Positions 7,806-16,975 are shown, counted from the stretch's first letter. The stretch: 64,000 bases of DNA from WTFY01 sp011523795 (GCA_965207475.1 OZ242278.1:1488001-1552000); one strand, 5' to 3'. The notes: generated by a model not told the origin, from the letters alone. Translations and numbers: made by a program.

Positions 7806-9175
7806 GGGGCGGGCCGGCGAGGTGTGCAGGCCGGACTGCGGTTCCGGCTGTCCTCGTTCCGTGCCTGCTGCTTGTCGCCCTGTGCGGCCCCGGGAGCAGC
7901 CTGGCCGCGATGGCGCCCACGGAAGACGGGTTCTGGTACTACGAGATCGGGGGTGCGCGCCCGGTGTCGCCCGCGGCCAACCCGTCCGTGGTCTCGGTCA
8001 CCCTGGGGGGTTCGGCCCAGCTCGGCCTGGGCTACAGCTGCGGCAAGTTCGATCCCGTGTCGGCCGTCAGGCACACCCTGAATGAGATCGGGGCCGGGAT
8101 CGACAGCATGATGAGCGCCATGACCGCCGCGGCCACTGCCGCGCTCGCAGCCCTGCCGGCGCTGATCCTGCAGCGTGCCAATCCCGGGCTCTACGACCTG
8201 TTCCAGAACGCGCTGATCCGGGCCGAGGAGACACTGCGCCTGGCGACCAAGTCCTGCGAGCAGATGGAAGCCGAGATCGCACGCGGCAAGAATCCCTATG
8301 CCGATCTCGTCGTACTGTCGAAAGGCAACGACTGGAAACGCCAGATGGGCATCGGCGGCAACGATGCCGTGCGCGCCCGGGAGGCCGTGGAGGCCGCCAA
8401 CGGGGATCACGGGGTGCCGTGGATCGGCGGCATGGCAGGGGGATCGGGCCAGCCTGTGCTGGAATTTACCGGGGACATCGTGCAGGCCGGCTACAACCTC
8501 AACATGAACCGGCCGGTCACCGACACGGGGCCGGCGCCACCGGGCTCTGCGGCCCGGCTGGCCGAAATCTGGAGATCTCCGGGGGAGGCCAGGCGCTGGA
8601 CGGTCGACGTGGTGGGGGAGAACATCGTGACGACCTGCGACACCTGCCGCAAGGACAGCATCCCCGGTACCGGCTTGCTGCCCAAGCTGCACCAGGAAGC
8701 CGGGACCGTGAGTACGGCCCTGCAGCGCCTGGTCGGCGGTGCCGTGCCCCTGACCCTCGCGAACCTCGAATCCGTCGCAGCCCCGGGCATTGCCATCACG
8801 CGCCAGGTGATCGAAGCGATCCGGGACATGCCGGTGTCCGAGCAGAGCCTGATCATGAGCCGGCTGGTCTCGGAGATCGGTATCGCGCGTACCGTGGAAA
8901 AGGCCCTGCTCGCCAGGCGGCTGCTGCTGACCGGGCGGCAGGTGCCGGAGGTGTACGCGACCGAGGTCGCCCGTGAGCATGCCGATGCCTCGATCGCGGA
9001 ACTCGACCGCGAGATCGAGAGCCTCCTGTTTGAAACCCGGGTGCGCAGGGAGGTGGTTTCCGAGACGGTGGGCATCCTGCTGCACCGCGCAGCCGCCAGG
9101 CGCCTGTCCTCGCTCGACACCCCGACCGTGCGCAGGCTCGACCCGAGACCCCTGGAGCGCGGCCGTGTCCCGTAG
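7802..9175 (+). CDS. ICE protein of the PFL_4711 family (TIGR03755 type)
   Basis: A 457-residue exported protein. The start is the GTG at 7802 (GTGA overlap with the previous stop), which gives a good signal peptide: RTAVPAVLVPCLLLVALC, cleavage near SSLAA. The mature part begins YYEIGGARPVS and has YSCGKFDP, a hydrophobic Ala-rich helix (MMSAMTAAATAALAALPAL), NIVTTCDTCRKD and a long helical C-terminus. This family sits between the TraU-like and TraG-N genes in G-type type IV systems and is probably a periplasmic or membrane-associated channel part. Upstream in-frame codons only extend into the previous gene. Confidence 0.85.
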   Translation: MRGGPARCAGRTAVPAVLVPCLLLVALCGPGSSLAAMAPTEDGFWYYEIGGARPVSPAANPSVVSVTLGGSAQLGLGYSCGKFDPVSAVRHTLNEIGAGIDSMMSAMTAAATAALAALPALILQRANPGLYDLFQNALIRAEETLRLATKSCEQMEAEIARGKNPYADLVVLSKGNDWKRQMGIGGNDAVRAREAVEAANGDHGVPWIGGMAGGSGQPVLEFTGDIVQAGYNLNMNRPVTDTGPAPPGSAARLAEIWRSPGEARRWTVDVVGENIVTTCDTCRKDSIPGTGLLPKLHQEAGTVSTALQRLVGGAVPLTLANLESVAAPGIAITRQVIEAIRDMPVSEQSLIMSRLVSEIGIARTVEKALLARRLLLTGRQVPEVYATEVAREHADASIAELDREIESLLFETRVRREVVSETVGILLHRAAARRLSSLDTPTVRRLDPRPLERGRVP

Positions 9176-9530
9176 GCCGTGCACCGTGCGCAGGCCATGG
9201 TGCGTGTGCCTGACGCTGCTGGCACTCGGACTGACGGCAGGCGCGGGTGCGGTGCTGTGGATGGCGGTACACACCTCGTCCGTGATGGCGGTCGGTGCCC
9301 GGGTTGAGTCGCTGCAGCCCGTGTCCACCGCGGTCCGCCTGCTGGCGATCGTGCTGGCGGCCCTGCTGTGGCCGCTCGTCCTGCGCAGGCTGCATCGGCG
9401 GGGCCGCATTGACCGGGACACGGCGGTGCGGCTGCGGACCCTGCGAGGGCGACTGGTCTTCTGGCTCGTGGTGCTCGAACTGGTGCTCGGGCAGGACCTG
9501 CCCGGACGCCTGCTGGGAGGTGGGCCATGA
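9165..9530 (+). CDS. Small membrane protein of the ICE transfer operon
   Basis: A 121-residue protein starting at GTG 9165, inside the end of the previous gene. It has two predicted membrane segments (CLTLLALGLTAGAGAVLWMA and LLAIVLAALLWPLVL) and a third hydrophobic stretch LVFWLVVLELVLG, with arginine-rich loops between them. A small membrane protein is often found at this place, before the TraG-N gene, in G-type elements, but I cannot name the family. Its stop overlaps the next ATG (ATGA at 9527), so it is part of the same coupled set. Confidence 0.75.
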   Translation: MSRRPCTVRRPWCVCLTLLALGLTAGAGAVLWMAVHTSSVMAVGARVESLQPVSTAVRLLAIVLAALLWPLVLRRLHRRGRIDRDTAVRLRTLRGRLVFWLVVLELVLGQDLPGRLLGGGP

Positions 9531-11080
9531 GTGTCGACAGCTACCTGGAATTGTTCACCACGCTGTTCGGCTGGCTTTTCTACAACATCCTGTGGGACGT
9601 GCTGACCGCGACCGGTATCGTGTTCTTGCCCTTCCTCGGGATCCTGATCGACCACTGGCGCGATGCGGCCGCAGACGCGGGGTCTGTCGCCGGGGCCGGG
9701 ATGTCGCTGCGACGCATGGAGATCGAGCTGTTCCTCGCATTGCTGGTGGTGGTCCTGGCCGGCCAGCCGTCGGCCCTGCTGCCGCTGGATGCCGCCACGC
9801 TCAGCTACACGCCGCCGCCGACCCTGGCCGACCCGGTCCCTGGCGTGGCCACGCCCGGTACGCCGCGCAGCACGTTCGGCACGGCCGGGTTCGCCGGCCC
9901 GCCTGCATCCGTGAACCTTCCGGTCTGGTGGTACACCGTGCTGGCCATGTCGTCCGGTCTCAACCACGCGGTGGCCGCGGGACTGCCCTCGGTGGCCGAT
10001 TTGCGCACCTACGAGCAGCGGGCACGCCTGGCGACCATTGCCGACCCGCGCCTGCGCCGGGAGGCCGGTGATTTCTTCAGCCAGTGTTACGTCCCGGCCC
10101 GTTCCCGGTACCAGGCCGAGCGTCCGGATACCCCCGCCGTGCGGGCCCTGCTCGCCACCTACGGGCCGGACGATCCGGACTGGATGGGCTCTTACGTCTA
10201 CCGCACTACACCGGGCTACTACGCGGCGTTGCGGCCTTCCCGTCCGGTCCCCGGCTGGGTGTACGATCCCGTGCGTGACACCGAGTACTCGCCGGGTGCG
10301 CCTCCGCTCTGGGGCCGGCCCGTGTGCCGGCAGTGGTGGGAGGATCCCTCGATCGGGCTGCGCAGCAAGCTGGTGGATCAGGCCGATGCCACCTCGGCCG
10401 GGTTTTCAGGGCTGGTGGCAGCGGTGGCCCCGGGACTGGCCCGTGAGGACCAGCTGGATGCGGTGGCCAGGGTGGTGCTGGACAACGCGCCGCCGGTATG
10501 GTCGAACAACGCGCTCGTGCGCGGCAACACTGCGACGGGCAGCTGGCTGGGTACGGCGGAGCGATGGATCAAGGGGGGACTGGCTGCAGGCGGGATCGTG
10601 GCCGCCTCCGCCCTGTTCTCGGTCACGGTAACCGCGCTGCTGCAGGCCCTGCCCATGATGCAGGCGGTACTGCTGCTCGGCATCTACGCCCTGCTGCCGC
10701 TGGTGGTGGTACTGTCGCGTTACTCGCTTTCCATGATGGTGGCTGCCGGCATGGCCGTGTTCACCGTGCGCTTCTGGAGCGTGCTGTGGTATCTCGCCCT
10801 GTGGGTGGACCAGAACCTGATCCGGTCCATGTATCCGGATGTCAACGTGTTTCTGCAAGTGTTCGCCAATCCCGGTGAACATGACCTCAAGCGCATGCTG
10901 CTGAACATGATCACGACCAGCCTGTACCTCGGACTGCCGGTACTGTGGAGCGCGATGATGGCGTGGGTCGGAATGCATATCGGGCGCTCGATTGCCACGG
11001 CTACCTCGCCGCTGGCACGCGGCGGGGAGGACGCCGGACGCCTGGGAGGCGGGATGGGCAAGGCGGCGTTTCGGCGATAG
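9527..11080 (+). CDS. TraG N-terminal domain mating-pair protein of an ICE
   Basis: A 517-residue inner-membrane protein of the TraG-N family (mating-pair stabilisation). The N-terminus MSVDSYLELFTTLFGWLFYN leads into a membrane helix (ILWDVLTATGIVFLPFLGIL) and a large periplasmic region ending in SNNALVRGNT. Then come four hydrophobic segments (GGIVAASALFSVTVTALL; AVLLLGIYALLPLVVVL; MMVAAGMAVFTVRFWSVLWY; LGLPVLWSAMMAWVG). It is the last gene of the coupled set. The relaxase, coupling protein and VirB4-like ATPase that normally lie nearby are absent, so this cannot be a working mating apparatus alone. Confidence 0.87.
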   Translation: MSVDSYLELFTTLFGWLFYNILWDVLTATGIVFLPFLGILIDHWRDAAADAGSVAGAGMSLRRMEIELFLALLVVVLAGQPSALLPLDAATLSYTPPPTLADPVPGVATPGTPRSTFGTAGFAGPPASVNLPVWWYTVLAMSSGLNHAVAAGLPSVADLRTYEQRARLATIADPRLRREAGDFFSQCYVPARSRYQAERPDTPAVRALLATYGPDDPDWMGSYVYRTTPGYYAALRPSRPVPGWVYDPVRDTEYSPGAPPLWGRPVCRQWWEDPSIGLRSKLVDQADATSAGFSGLVAAVAPGLAREDQLDAVARVVLDNAPPVWSNNALVRGNTATGSWLGTAERWIKGGLAAGGIVAASALFSVTVTALLQALPMMQAVLLLGIYALLPLVVVLSRYSLSMMVAAGMAVFTVRFWSVLWYLALWVDQNLIRSMYPDVNVFLQVFANPGEHDLKRMLLNMITTSLYLGLPVLWSAMMAWVGMHIGRSIATATSPLARGGEDAGRLGGGMGKAAFRR

Positions 11081-11158
11081 GAGCCCCCGGTGAAGGCCTG
11101 GTGACCCGCTGCGGAGCTGGCCTTGCCGAGACCACGCGCATGCGCGTATATTAAAGTT

Positions 11159-12073
11159 GTGAACCAGCAAGGCCCTTTCCGCATACCGTCGACAAGTGCC
11201 CTGACCGCTTTTGAAAGTGCCGCCCGGCACGGCAACTTCTCCCGCGCGGCCGAGGAGTTGCACACGTCCCAGCCCACCATCAGCCGGCAGATCACGCTGC
11301 TCGAAAAGCATCTGTCGGTAAAACTGTTCGAACGTTCCCGCACCGGGGTTACCCTGACCGAGGCCGGGGAGCGTTTTCGCGAGGCCGTCTCATCCGGGCT
11401 GGGCCTGATCCACGCGGCGGTGCAGGAGACGGCCCAGCGGACGAAGGACCGGCAACTGGTCATCGCCTGCTCCCACGAGGCTTCGTATTTTTTCATCATG
11501 CCGCGCTACAACGGCCTGCGCAAAATTCTAGGCGAGGAGGTCCAGCTGCGCGTGCTGACCTACCAGCACAGCCTGTACGACCTGCCGCCCGGCCAGCCGC
11601 CCGACGTGCTGCTGACCTGGGACGAGACGAGTGCTCCGCCCGAATACCGCAGGATCAGCCTCAAGGAGGCCGTGCGGCCGGTCTGTTCGCCAGACTATGC
11701 CATGAGCCATTCCAGGGTCCTGGAAGGGCCTGTGAGCGGCTGGGGCGAACTGACGTTTCTGGACCTTGAACAGTCCAACCAGGGATGGTCCACGTGGGAC
11801 AACTGGTTCCAGGCGGCAGGCCTGCCTGAGACCAGTCCCAGGTTCGACCGGTTCGATCACTACTCCTACGTCATCGAGGCGGCTGCCGCGGGCTGCGGTA
11901 TCGCGCTCGGCTGGCGGTACTTTGTCGAGCGCTATCTCGAAAACCGGGTGCTGGTGGAACTTGCCGACGGCTACGTCGAGTTTGAGAATTACTATTACGG
12001 CGTGCTCACGCCCAAGGGAAAGGGCAACCCGCTGGCACATCAGTGCCTCGAATACCTGGCCGAATCCGTCTAG
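11159..12073 (+). CDS. LysR-family transcriptional regulator, GcvA-like
   Basis: A 304-residue regulator if started at GTG 11159; a TTG at 11123 is also in frame. The N-terminal winged helix reads LTAFESAARHGNFSRAAEEL then SQPTISRQITLLEKHLSVKL and TLTEAGERF, as in GcvA-type LysR proteins. The rest is a periplasmic-binding-protein-like sensor domain that ends EYLAESV. Neither start has a good ribosome site. It is read in the same direction as the transfer genes and the globin; the divergent target usual for this family is missing, so its regulon is unclear. Confidence 0.9.
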   Translation: MNQQGPFRIPSTSALTAFESAARHGNFSRAAEELHTSQPTISRQITLLEKHLSVKLFERSRTGVTLTEAGERFREAVSSGLGLIHAAVQETAQRTKDRQLVIACSHEASYFFIMPRYNGLRKILGEEVQLRVLTYQHSLYDLPPGQPPDVLLTWDETSAPPEYRRISLKEAVRPVCSPDYAMSHSRVLEGPVSGWGELTFLDLEQSNQGWSTWDNWFQAAGLPETSPRFDRFDHYSYVIEAAAAGCGIALGWRYFVERYLENRVLVELADGYVEFENYYYGVLTPKGKGNPLAHQCLEYLAESV

Positions 12074-12118
12074 CAAGTCCGTCCATGCCCGGTGTAATAC
12101 CGGTCCGGCCTGAGATGT

Positions 12119-12172
12119 AAAATTCACTTAAAATTCATTCAAATACCCGGTTTGTTCACACTCATTTCACAC
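12119..12172. promoter_or_regulatory. Helically phased direct repeats in the 12074-12572 gap
   Basis: AAAATTCA occurs at 12119 and 12130, and TTCACAC at 12155 and 12166; each pair is 11 bases apart, about one DNA turn. ACCCG (12145) and CGGGT (12178) flank the second pair. The stretch may bind a dimeric regulator or end the LysR transcript. The remainder of this 499-base gap holds no gene I can support. Confidence 0.35.
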
Positions 12173-12572
12173 AACTTCGGGTAGAATTCCAGCCAATTGC
12201 CGGGAGTGCGAACGTGGGCCGTTTGCCGTCTCAATCTCCCGGACATCCAGCACCGGCACCCGCACCTCGAAGAGGTCTGGCCGGGGATGAGGGATGGCAG
12301 CAAGATCAAGGGAATCCTGGAAGTGAAGGGCGTGGCTGAACAGTTTACTTCCAGCGCCGGTCGACGCGCTTGCTGCCGTCCATCTTCACCATGACGGCGG
12401 GAATGCAAAGACCGGTTTCGGTGCGGACATGGGTGCCGGCCTGGCTGGCACCCGGGCTTCGCACGCGGTGAACGACCCATTTGACCCGCCTGCCCGTTTG
12501 CCTGAAACTGTGGGCCTGGACGGGGCCTGGTCTGCACGGCCCCGGGTACAACACGACTCCAGGAGGTGCAAG

Positions 12573-12944
12573 ATGAGTAAGCCGACACTGTATGAGCGCC
12601 TGGGCGGCTATGCGGGGATCGTGGTCTTCGTCGAGGACCTGCTTCCGCGCCTGGAAGCGGATCCGCAACTGGGCCGGTTCTGGGAGCACAGGGGCGATGA
12701 CGGGCTGGCCAGGGAGAAGCAGTTACTGATCGATTACCTGTGTGCGAGCGCGGGCGGGCCCATGTACTATACCGGGCGGGACATGAAGCTGTCGCACCGG
12801 GGCATGCGGATCAGCGAGAGCGACTGGGATGTATTCATGGGACATGCCGCCGACACGATGAGTGCCCTGAACGTCCCGGCCCGGGAATGCGGGGAAGTCG
12901 CGGACTTCGTGAACAGCCTGAAAGCGGATATCGTCGAGGTCTGA
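12573..12944 (+). CDS. Truncated hemoglobin (group 1 like)
   Basis: A 123-residue 2-over-2 globin. The family start LYERLGGYAGIVVFVEDLL is followed by the E-helix region and by the proximal histidine in MKLSHRGMRISESDWD. Truncated globins bind oxygen or nitric oxide, often for NO detoxification; a link with the qNOR at 34419 is plausible but not shown. AGGAGG before ATG 12573 decides the start over the long upstream open frame. The B10 position appears to be Phe (VVFVEDL) where Tyr is usual, which could alter ligand binding. Confidence 0.9.
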   Translation: MSKPTLYERLGGYAGIVVFVEDLLPRLEADPQLGRFWEHRGDDGLAREKQLLIDYLCASAGGPMYYTGRDMKLSHRGMRISESDWDVFMGHAADTMSALNVPARECGEVADFVNSLKADIVEV

Positions 12945-12979
12945 CGGCCTGTCCCGGCTGCAGGGAGCAGCCGCCTGCC

Positions 12980-14437
12980 TCAGCGGTCGATCCCGCCGAT
13001 GCAGACGTACTTGATCTCGAGGAATTCCTCGATGCCGTAGCGGGAGCCTTCGCGCCCGAAGCCGGATGCCTTGATGCCCCCGAACGGTGCGACCTCGGTG
13101 GAGATGAGCCCGGTATTGATGCCGACGATACCGTATTCCAGGCGTTCTGCGGTCCTCCAGGCCCGCGTGAGATCGCGGGTGTAGAAGTAGGCGGCCAGCC
13201 CGGCTTCGGTGTCGTTGGCCAGCCTCATCGCGTCCTCGTCGGTTTCGAAGCGGTACACCGGTGCCAGGGGACCGAAGGTTTCCTCGCGGCTGACGGCCAT
13301 GGCGGGGGTCACGCCTTCCAGCACCGTGGGTGCGAAGAAGTTGCCCGGGCGCGCCTCCCGCTGCCCGCCGGTGAGCACGCGCGCCCCGCGGGATACGGCA
13401 TCCCGCAAGTGATCCTCTACCTTCTCGATGGCCCGGGAATCGATCAGCGGCCCGATGTCCGTGCCTTCGGCTAGGCCGTCGCCGAGGGTCAGTCGGCTCA
13501 CCGCCCGGGCAAGTTTCCCGGTGAACGCATCATGCACGGCGTCCTGTACGAGAATCCGGTTGGCACATACGCAGGTCTGCCCGCTGTTGCGGAACTTTGC
13601 CTGCACGGCCCCTGTCACGGCGGCATCGATGTCGGCATCCTCGAAGACGATGAACGGCGCGTTGCCGCCGAGCTCGATCAGTATCTTCTTCACGGTGTCG
13701 GCGCACTGGCGCATCAGGTGCTTGCCGGTGGGCCCCGATCCGGTAAAGCTCAGCATGCGCACCACCGGGCTCGCGGTCAGCTCGCCGCCGATCGCCTGCG
13801 CGTCCCCGGTGACGAGGTTGATCACCCCCCTGGGGATTCCGGCGCTTTCAGCGAGCCGGGCCAGCGCCAGCGCCGAAAAAGGGGTCTGGGAGGCCGGCTT
13901 GGCGACCACGGTGCAACCGGCTGCAAGGGCCGGGGCCAGCTTGCGCGCCACCATGGCCAGTGGAAAATTCCAGGGCGTGATCGCGGCCACGACACCGACC
14001 GGCTCCTTCAGCACCATGATGCGCTTGTCCGGCAGATGGCCGGGGATGGTGTCGCCATAGATGCGCTTGGCCTCCTCTGAAAACCACTCGACGTGGGAGG
14101 CCGCGTAGGCGACTTCGGCCCGTGACTCGGCAAGCGGCTTGCCCTGCTCGGCCGTCAGGAGCCGGGCCAGGTCCTCCCCGTGTTCGAGGATCCGGTCAGA
14201 CCAGTCGCGCACGTGTGCCGCGCGCTGCTTGCCGGTCAGCGCACGCCAGGGCGCGAGAACCCGGGCCGCGGCCTCGATGGCACGGCGGGTTTCCGCAGCG
14301 CCCATCCTGGGTACCGTGCCGAGGAGGGAGCCATCGGCCGGGTTGTCGACTTCGAGCCGGGTGCCGTCGTCGGCATCCACCCAGGCCCCGTCGAGGTAGC
14401 ACTGTTCACGAAACAGGGAAGGGTCATTGAGATGCAT
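12980..14437 (-). CDS. gabD: NAD(P)-dependent succinate-semialdehyde dehydrogenase
   Basis: A 485-residue aldehyde dehydrogenase of the GabD type: succinate semialdehyde to succinate, in GABA or polyamine breakdown. Visible are TPWNFPLAMVARKLAPALAA for cofactor binding, SFTGSGPTGKHLM, the general base Glu in LIELGGNAP, and the nucleophile Cys in NSGQTCVCANR with the second Cys typical of GabD. The length is normal. A close match to the sigma-70 promoter lies 50-80 bases upstream. It is a single gene, convergent with the globin. It may link to the polyamine-type transporter at 26011-30348; the substrate is inferred from family likeness. Confidence 0.92.
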   Translation of the reverse strand: MHLNDPSLFREQCYLDGAWVDADDGTRLEVDNPADGSLLGTVPRMGAAETRRAIEAAARVLAPWRALTGKQRAAHVRDWSDRILEHGEDLARLLTAEQGKPLAESRAEVAYAASHVEWFSEEAKRIYGDTIPGHLPDKRIMVLKEPVGVVAAITPWNFPLAMVARKLAPALAAGCTVVAKPASQTPFSALALARLAESAGIPRGVINLVTGDAQAIGGELTASPVVRMLSFTGSGPTGKHLMRQCADTVKKILIELGGNAPFIVFEDADIDAAVTGAVQAKFRNSGQTCVCANRILVQDAVHDAFTGKLARAVSRLTLGDGLAEGTDIGPLIDSRAIEKVEDHLRDAVSRGARVLTGGQREARPGNFFAPTVLEGVTPAMAVSREETFGPLAPVYRFETDEDAMRLANDTEAGLAAYFYTRDLTRAWRTAERLEYGIVGINTGLISTEVAPFGGIKASGFGREGSRYGIEEFLEIKYVCIGGIDR

Positions 14438-14490
14438 GGGGCGCCCCGTGTTGGTTCCGGGCAGGAGTCCGGGTAGTTCCGTCGGGTATG

Positions 14491-14519
14491 ATTATAAGGG
14501 CTGGCAAGGCGTGCGTGAA
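14491..14519 (-). promoter_or_regulatory. Sigma-70 promoter of gabD
   Basis: On the minus strand TTCACG (14514-14519) and a perfect TATAAT (14491-14496) are 17 bases apart, placing the transcript start near 14484, about 47 bases before the gabD ATG. The rest of 14438-14773 holds only the region ahead of trxA, including a short ATGCC/GGCAT hairpin at 14707-14722. Confidence 0.7.
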
Positions 14520-14773
14520 CCCGCGCACCCGGTATTCGGTCTTGCCGGGCCGTGGCTTGCCCGATGCCGGGCGCTGCGCTAGAATCGGGGGCCTGAAAGT
14601 TCCATTTGCTCCAGGCGGCTTCGCATGAAGCGTGGCAGGGGATGCTTGTAATCCTGCAGGGAATGCATAAGAATAAGGGTACAGGGAATGCTGTAAAGCC
14701 TCGAGAATGCCATTTCCGGCATGTTATTTCGCAAGCAACCATAGATTGATTTCATACAGGGAGAAAGGTTCGG

Positions 14774-15100
14774 GTGAGTGAAGCGGTCTGTCACGTAACG
14801 GACAGCAGTTTTGAGGAGGAAGTGTTACGTTGTGAGCAGCCGGTGCTCGTGGATTACTGGGCACAATGGTGTGGCCCGTGCAAGGTGGTCTCACCGATTC
14901 TCGACGAGATCGCGGTCGAGTACCAGGGGCGGCTGAAAGTCGCCAAGCTCAACGTGGACGACAACCCCGGCACACCGCCCAAGTACGGGGTGCGCGGCAT
15001 ACCTACATTGATGATTTTCAAGAACGGAAGTGCAGAAGCGACCAAGGTGGGGGCATTGTCGAAGTCCCAGCTGACTGCATTCATAGACCAAAGCATCTAG
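14774..15100 (+). CDS. trxA: Thioredoxin
   Basis: A 108-residue thioredoxin with the redox centre WCGPC, the buried Asp in VDYWAQW, KLNVDDNPGTPPKYGVRGIP with the cis-Pro, and a normal length. It reduces disulfides in the cytoplasm using NADPH through thioredoxin reductase. The start is GTG 14774, preceded by GGGAGAAAGG. It stands directly upstream of rho, as in Escherichia coli and other gammaproteobacteria, separated by a 200-base leader. Confidence 0.97.
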   Translation: MSEAVCHVTDSSFEEEVLRCEQPVLVDYWAQWCGPCKVVSPILDEIAVEYQGRLKVAKLNVDDNPGTPPKYGVRGIPTLMIFKNGSAEATKVGALSKSQLTAFIDQSI

Positions 15101-15300
15101 GTGCCTGCCGGGCAGGGACCTGCAACGAAACACCTGACAACAGTTTTAGACATTACATAGCGCATTCAGGCCCGTTGCACCGGGGGCCTTGAAACCACGA
15201 AACACCGTGCGAGGGTGTGAAGGATACCTGCTGCACCGGGCCGTGCAGGGCGCTACGCGAATCCATTGCAATATTTCATTCAACCACTGCGGATAACGAT

Positions 15301-16557
15301 ATGAACTTGACGGAGTTAAAAAAGAGGCCAGCCTCGACGCTGGTCGAGACGGCGGCCGACATGGGGGTGGAGAACCTCTCCCGGTCGCGCAAGCAGGACA
15401 TCATCTTCTCGATTCTGAAGGCGCATGCGAAGAACGGGGAGGACATCTTCGGGGACGGCGTGCTGGAAATCCTGCAGGACGGGTTCGGCTTCCTGCGCTC
15501 CTCGGACAGTTCCTACCTCGCGGGGCTGGACGACATCTATGTCTCGCCCAGCCAGATCCGGCGCTTCGGCCTGCGCACCGGCGACACGGTGTCGGGCAAG
15601 ATCCGGCCTCCCAAGGACGGGGAGCGGTACTTCGCCATGCTCAAGGTCGACGAGATCAATTTCGATACGCCCGAGAATGCCAAGCGAAAGATCCTGTTCG
15701 AAAACCTGACTCCCCTGCACCCGGACGAACGCCTGAAGCTGTCCCGGGGCAACGGGAGCACCGAGGACATCACCGCGCGCATCATCGACATCTGTGCGCC
15801 GATCGGCAAGGGACAGCGGGGCCTGATCGTCTCGCCGCCCAAGGCGGGCAAGACCCTGATGCTGCAGAACATCGCCCAGAGCATCACCTCCAACCACCCG
15901 GAATGCTACCTGATCGTGCTGTTGATCGACGAGCGGCCCGAGGAGGTGACGGAGATGGAGCGCATGGTCCAGGGCGAGGTCGTCTCCAGCACTTTTGACG
16001 AACCTGCCAGCCGCCACGTGCAGGTGGCCGAGATGGTGATCGAAAAGGCCAAGCGCCTGGTCGAGCACCGGCGCGATGTGGTGATCCTGCTCGATTCCAT
16101 CACGCGCCTGGCGCGGGCCTACAACACCGTCGCCCCCGCGTCCGGCAAGGTGCTCACCGGGGGAGTCGATGCGAATGCGCTGCAGCGCCCGAAACGCTTC
16201 TTCGGTGCGGCGCGCAACATCGAGGAGGGCGGCAGCCTGACGATCATCGCCACGGCACTGGTCGAGACGGGCTCGAAGATGGACGAGGTGATCTACGAGG
16301 AGTTCAAGGGCACCGGCAACATGGAAATCCACATGGACCGCCGCATCGCGGAAAAGCGCGTGTTCCCGGCCATCAACATCAACCGTTCCGGCACGCGCCG
16401 CGAGGAGCTGATCACCGATCCGGACGAGCTGCAGAAGATCTGGGTGCTGCGCAAGTTCCTGCATCCGATGGACGAGATCGAGGCCATGGATTTCATGCTG
16501 GGCCGCATGCAGAGCACGAAAACCAACGAGGAATTTTTCGACGCGATGAAGCGCTGA
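15301..16557 (+). CDS. rho: Transcription termination factor Rho
   Basis: A 418-residue hexameric RNA helicase (E. coli 419). It has the N-terminal helix bundle (MNLTELKKRPASTLVETA), the RNA-binding cold-shock-like domain (GVLEILQDGFGFLRS, SYLAGLDDIYVSPSQIRRF), Walker A SPPKAGKTLM, Walker B DVVILLDSITRLARAYN, and the C-terminal R-loop/arginine-finger region. ATG 15301 is chosen because translation from it matches the family N-terminus exactly; an earlier in-frame codon only adds leader sequence. The 200-base leader 15101-15300 may serve autoregulation, as known for rho in E. coli, but no specific element was recognised. Confidence 0.98.
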   Translation: MNLTELKKRPASTLVETAADMGVENLSRSRKQDIIFSILKAHAKNGEDIFGDGVLEILQDGFGFLRSSDSSYLAGLDDIYVSPSQIRRFGLRTGDTVSGKIRPPKDGERYFAMLKVDEINFDTPENAKRKILFENLTPLHPDERLKLSRGNGSTEDITARIIDICAPIGKGQRGLIVSPPKAGKTLMLQNIAQSITSNHPECYLIVLLIDERPEEVTEMERMVQGEVVSSTFDEPASRHVQVAEMVIEKAKRLVEHRRDVVILLDSITRLARAYNTVAPASGKVLTGGVDANALQRPKRFFGAARNIEEGGSLTIIATALVETGSKMDEVIYEEFKGTGNMEIHMDRRIAEKRVFPAININRSGTRREELITDPDELQKIWVLRKFLHPMDEIEAMDFMLGRMQSTKTNEEFFDAMKR

Positions 16558-16573
16558 GGCCGACGCTCAGTGC
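16551..16573. terminator. Hairpin between convergent rho and the 135-residue gene
   Basis: GCGCTGA (16551-16557, containing the rho stop) pairs with TCAGTGC (16567-16573) with one G-U pair and a 9-base loop. It lies exactly where the two transcripts meet and may end both. No T run follows, so the assignment is tentative. Confidence 0.4.
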
Positions 16574-16974
16574 CGGGCCTTCAGCCGGTCCTGCGGCACG
16601 AAGCTCAACTTCTCCTCCTTGCAGTATTCCCGGTCAAAGACCAGTTCGATCGCCACGTTTCCTTCCTTCTCCAGCGCCTTGACCTGCTTCAGTTCGGGCA
16701 GTGCCATGGCCAGGTAGGCACAGCTTGCCGCCGCCGCCACGTCCTCGCCCTCCAGCAGCGCGGCGACGAGGTTGGCCGCCATGTACTCCACCCGCTGCTG
16801 CCGTTCCGGCCGGGTCACGAACCGCTCGCCCAGCAGGATGCCCTGGTCCAGCTTTTCCTCCATGCGCTGCAGGGATTCGCGCTGCCTGTCCGACAGCGCC
16901 TGGCCCCGGTCGTATTCGAGCATGGGCGTCCCGTTGAGCAGGATGACCAGCACGCCCGGTGTCTTTTCGCTCAT
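16567..16974 (-). CDS. Uncharacterised 135-residue protein
   Basis: A soluble, charged, mainly helical protein that I do not recognise. It begins EKTPGVLVILLNGTPMLEYD, continues with a helical stretch RERF-like (LGERFVTRPERQQRVEYMAA), an Ala-rich helix (NLVAALLEGEDVAAAASCAY) and ends in a basic tail. No signal peptide. It starts one base after the stop of the patatin gene, so the two form an operon, and it may modulate or bind that lipase. Its end converges on rho. Codon and base use look like the neighbours, so it is probably a real chromosomal gene. Confidence 0.7.
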   Translation of the reverse strand: MSEKTPGVLVILLNGTPMLEYDRGQALSDRQRESLQRMEEKLDQGILLGERFVTRPERQQRVEYMAANLVAALLEGEDVAAAASCAYLAMALPELKQVKALEKEGNVAIELVFDREYCKEEKLSFVPQDRLKARH

Positions 16975-16975
16975 T

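Noticed and set aside
7736..9967. 743-codon minus-strand open frame across the transfer genes
   Set aside because: The plus strand carries coupled ICE genes with signal peptides; the minus frame has a shadow composition.
12345..12689. Minus-strand open frame ending HVRTETGLCIPAVMVKMDGS-like
   Set aside because: The last 40 residues look faintly protein-like and could be an element relic, but no family was recognised and the globin overlaps its start.
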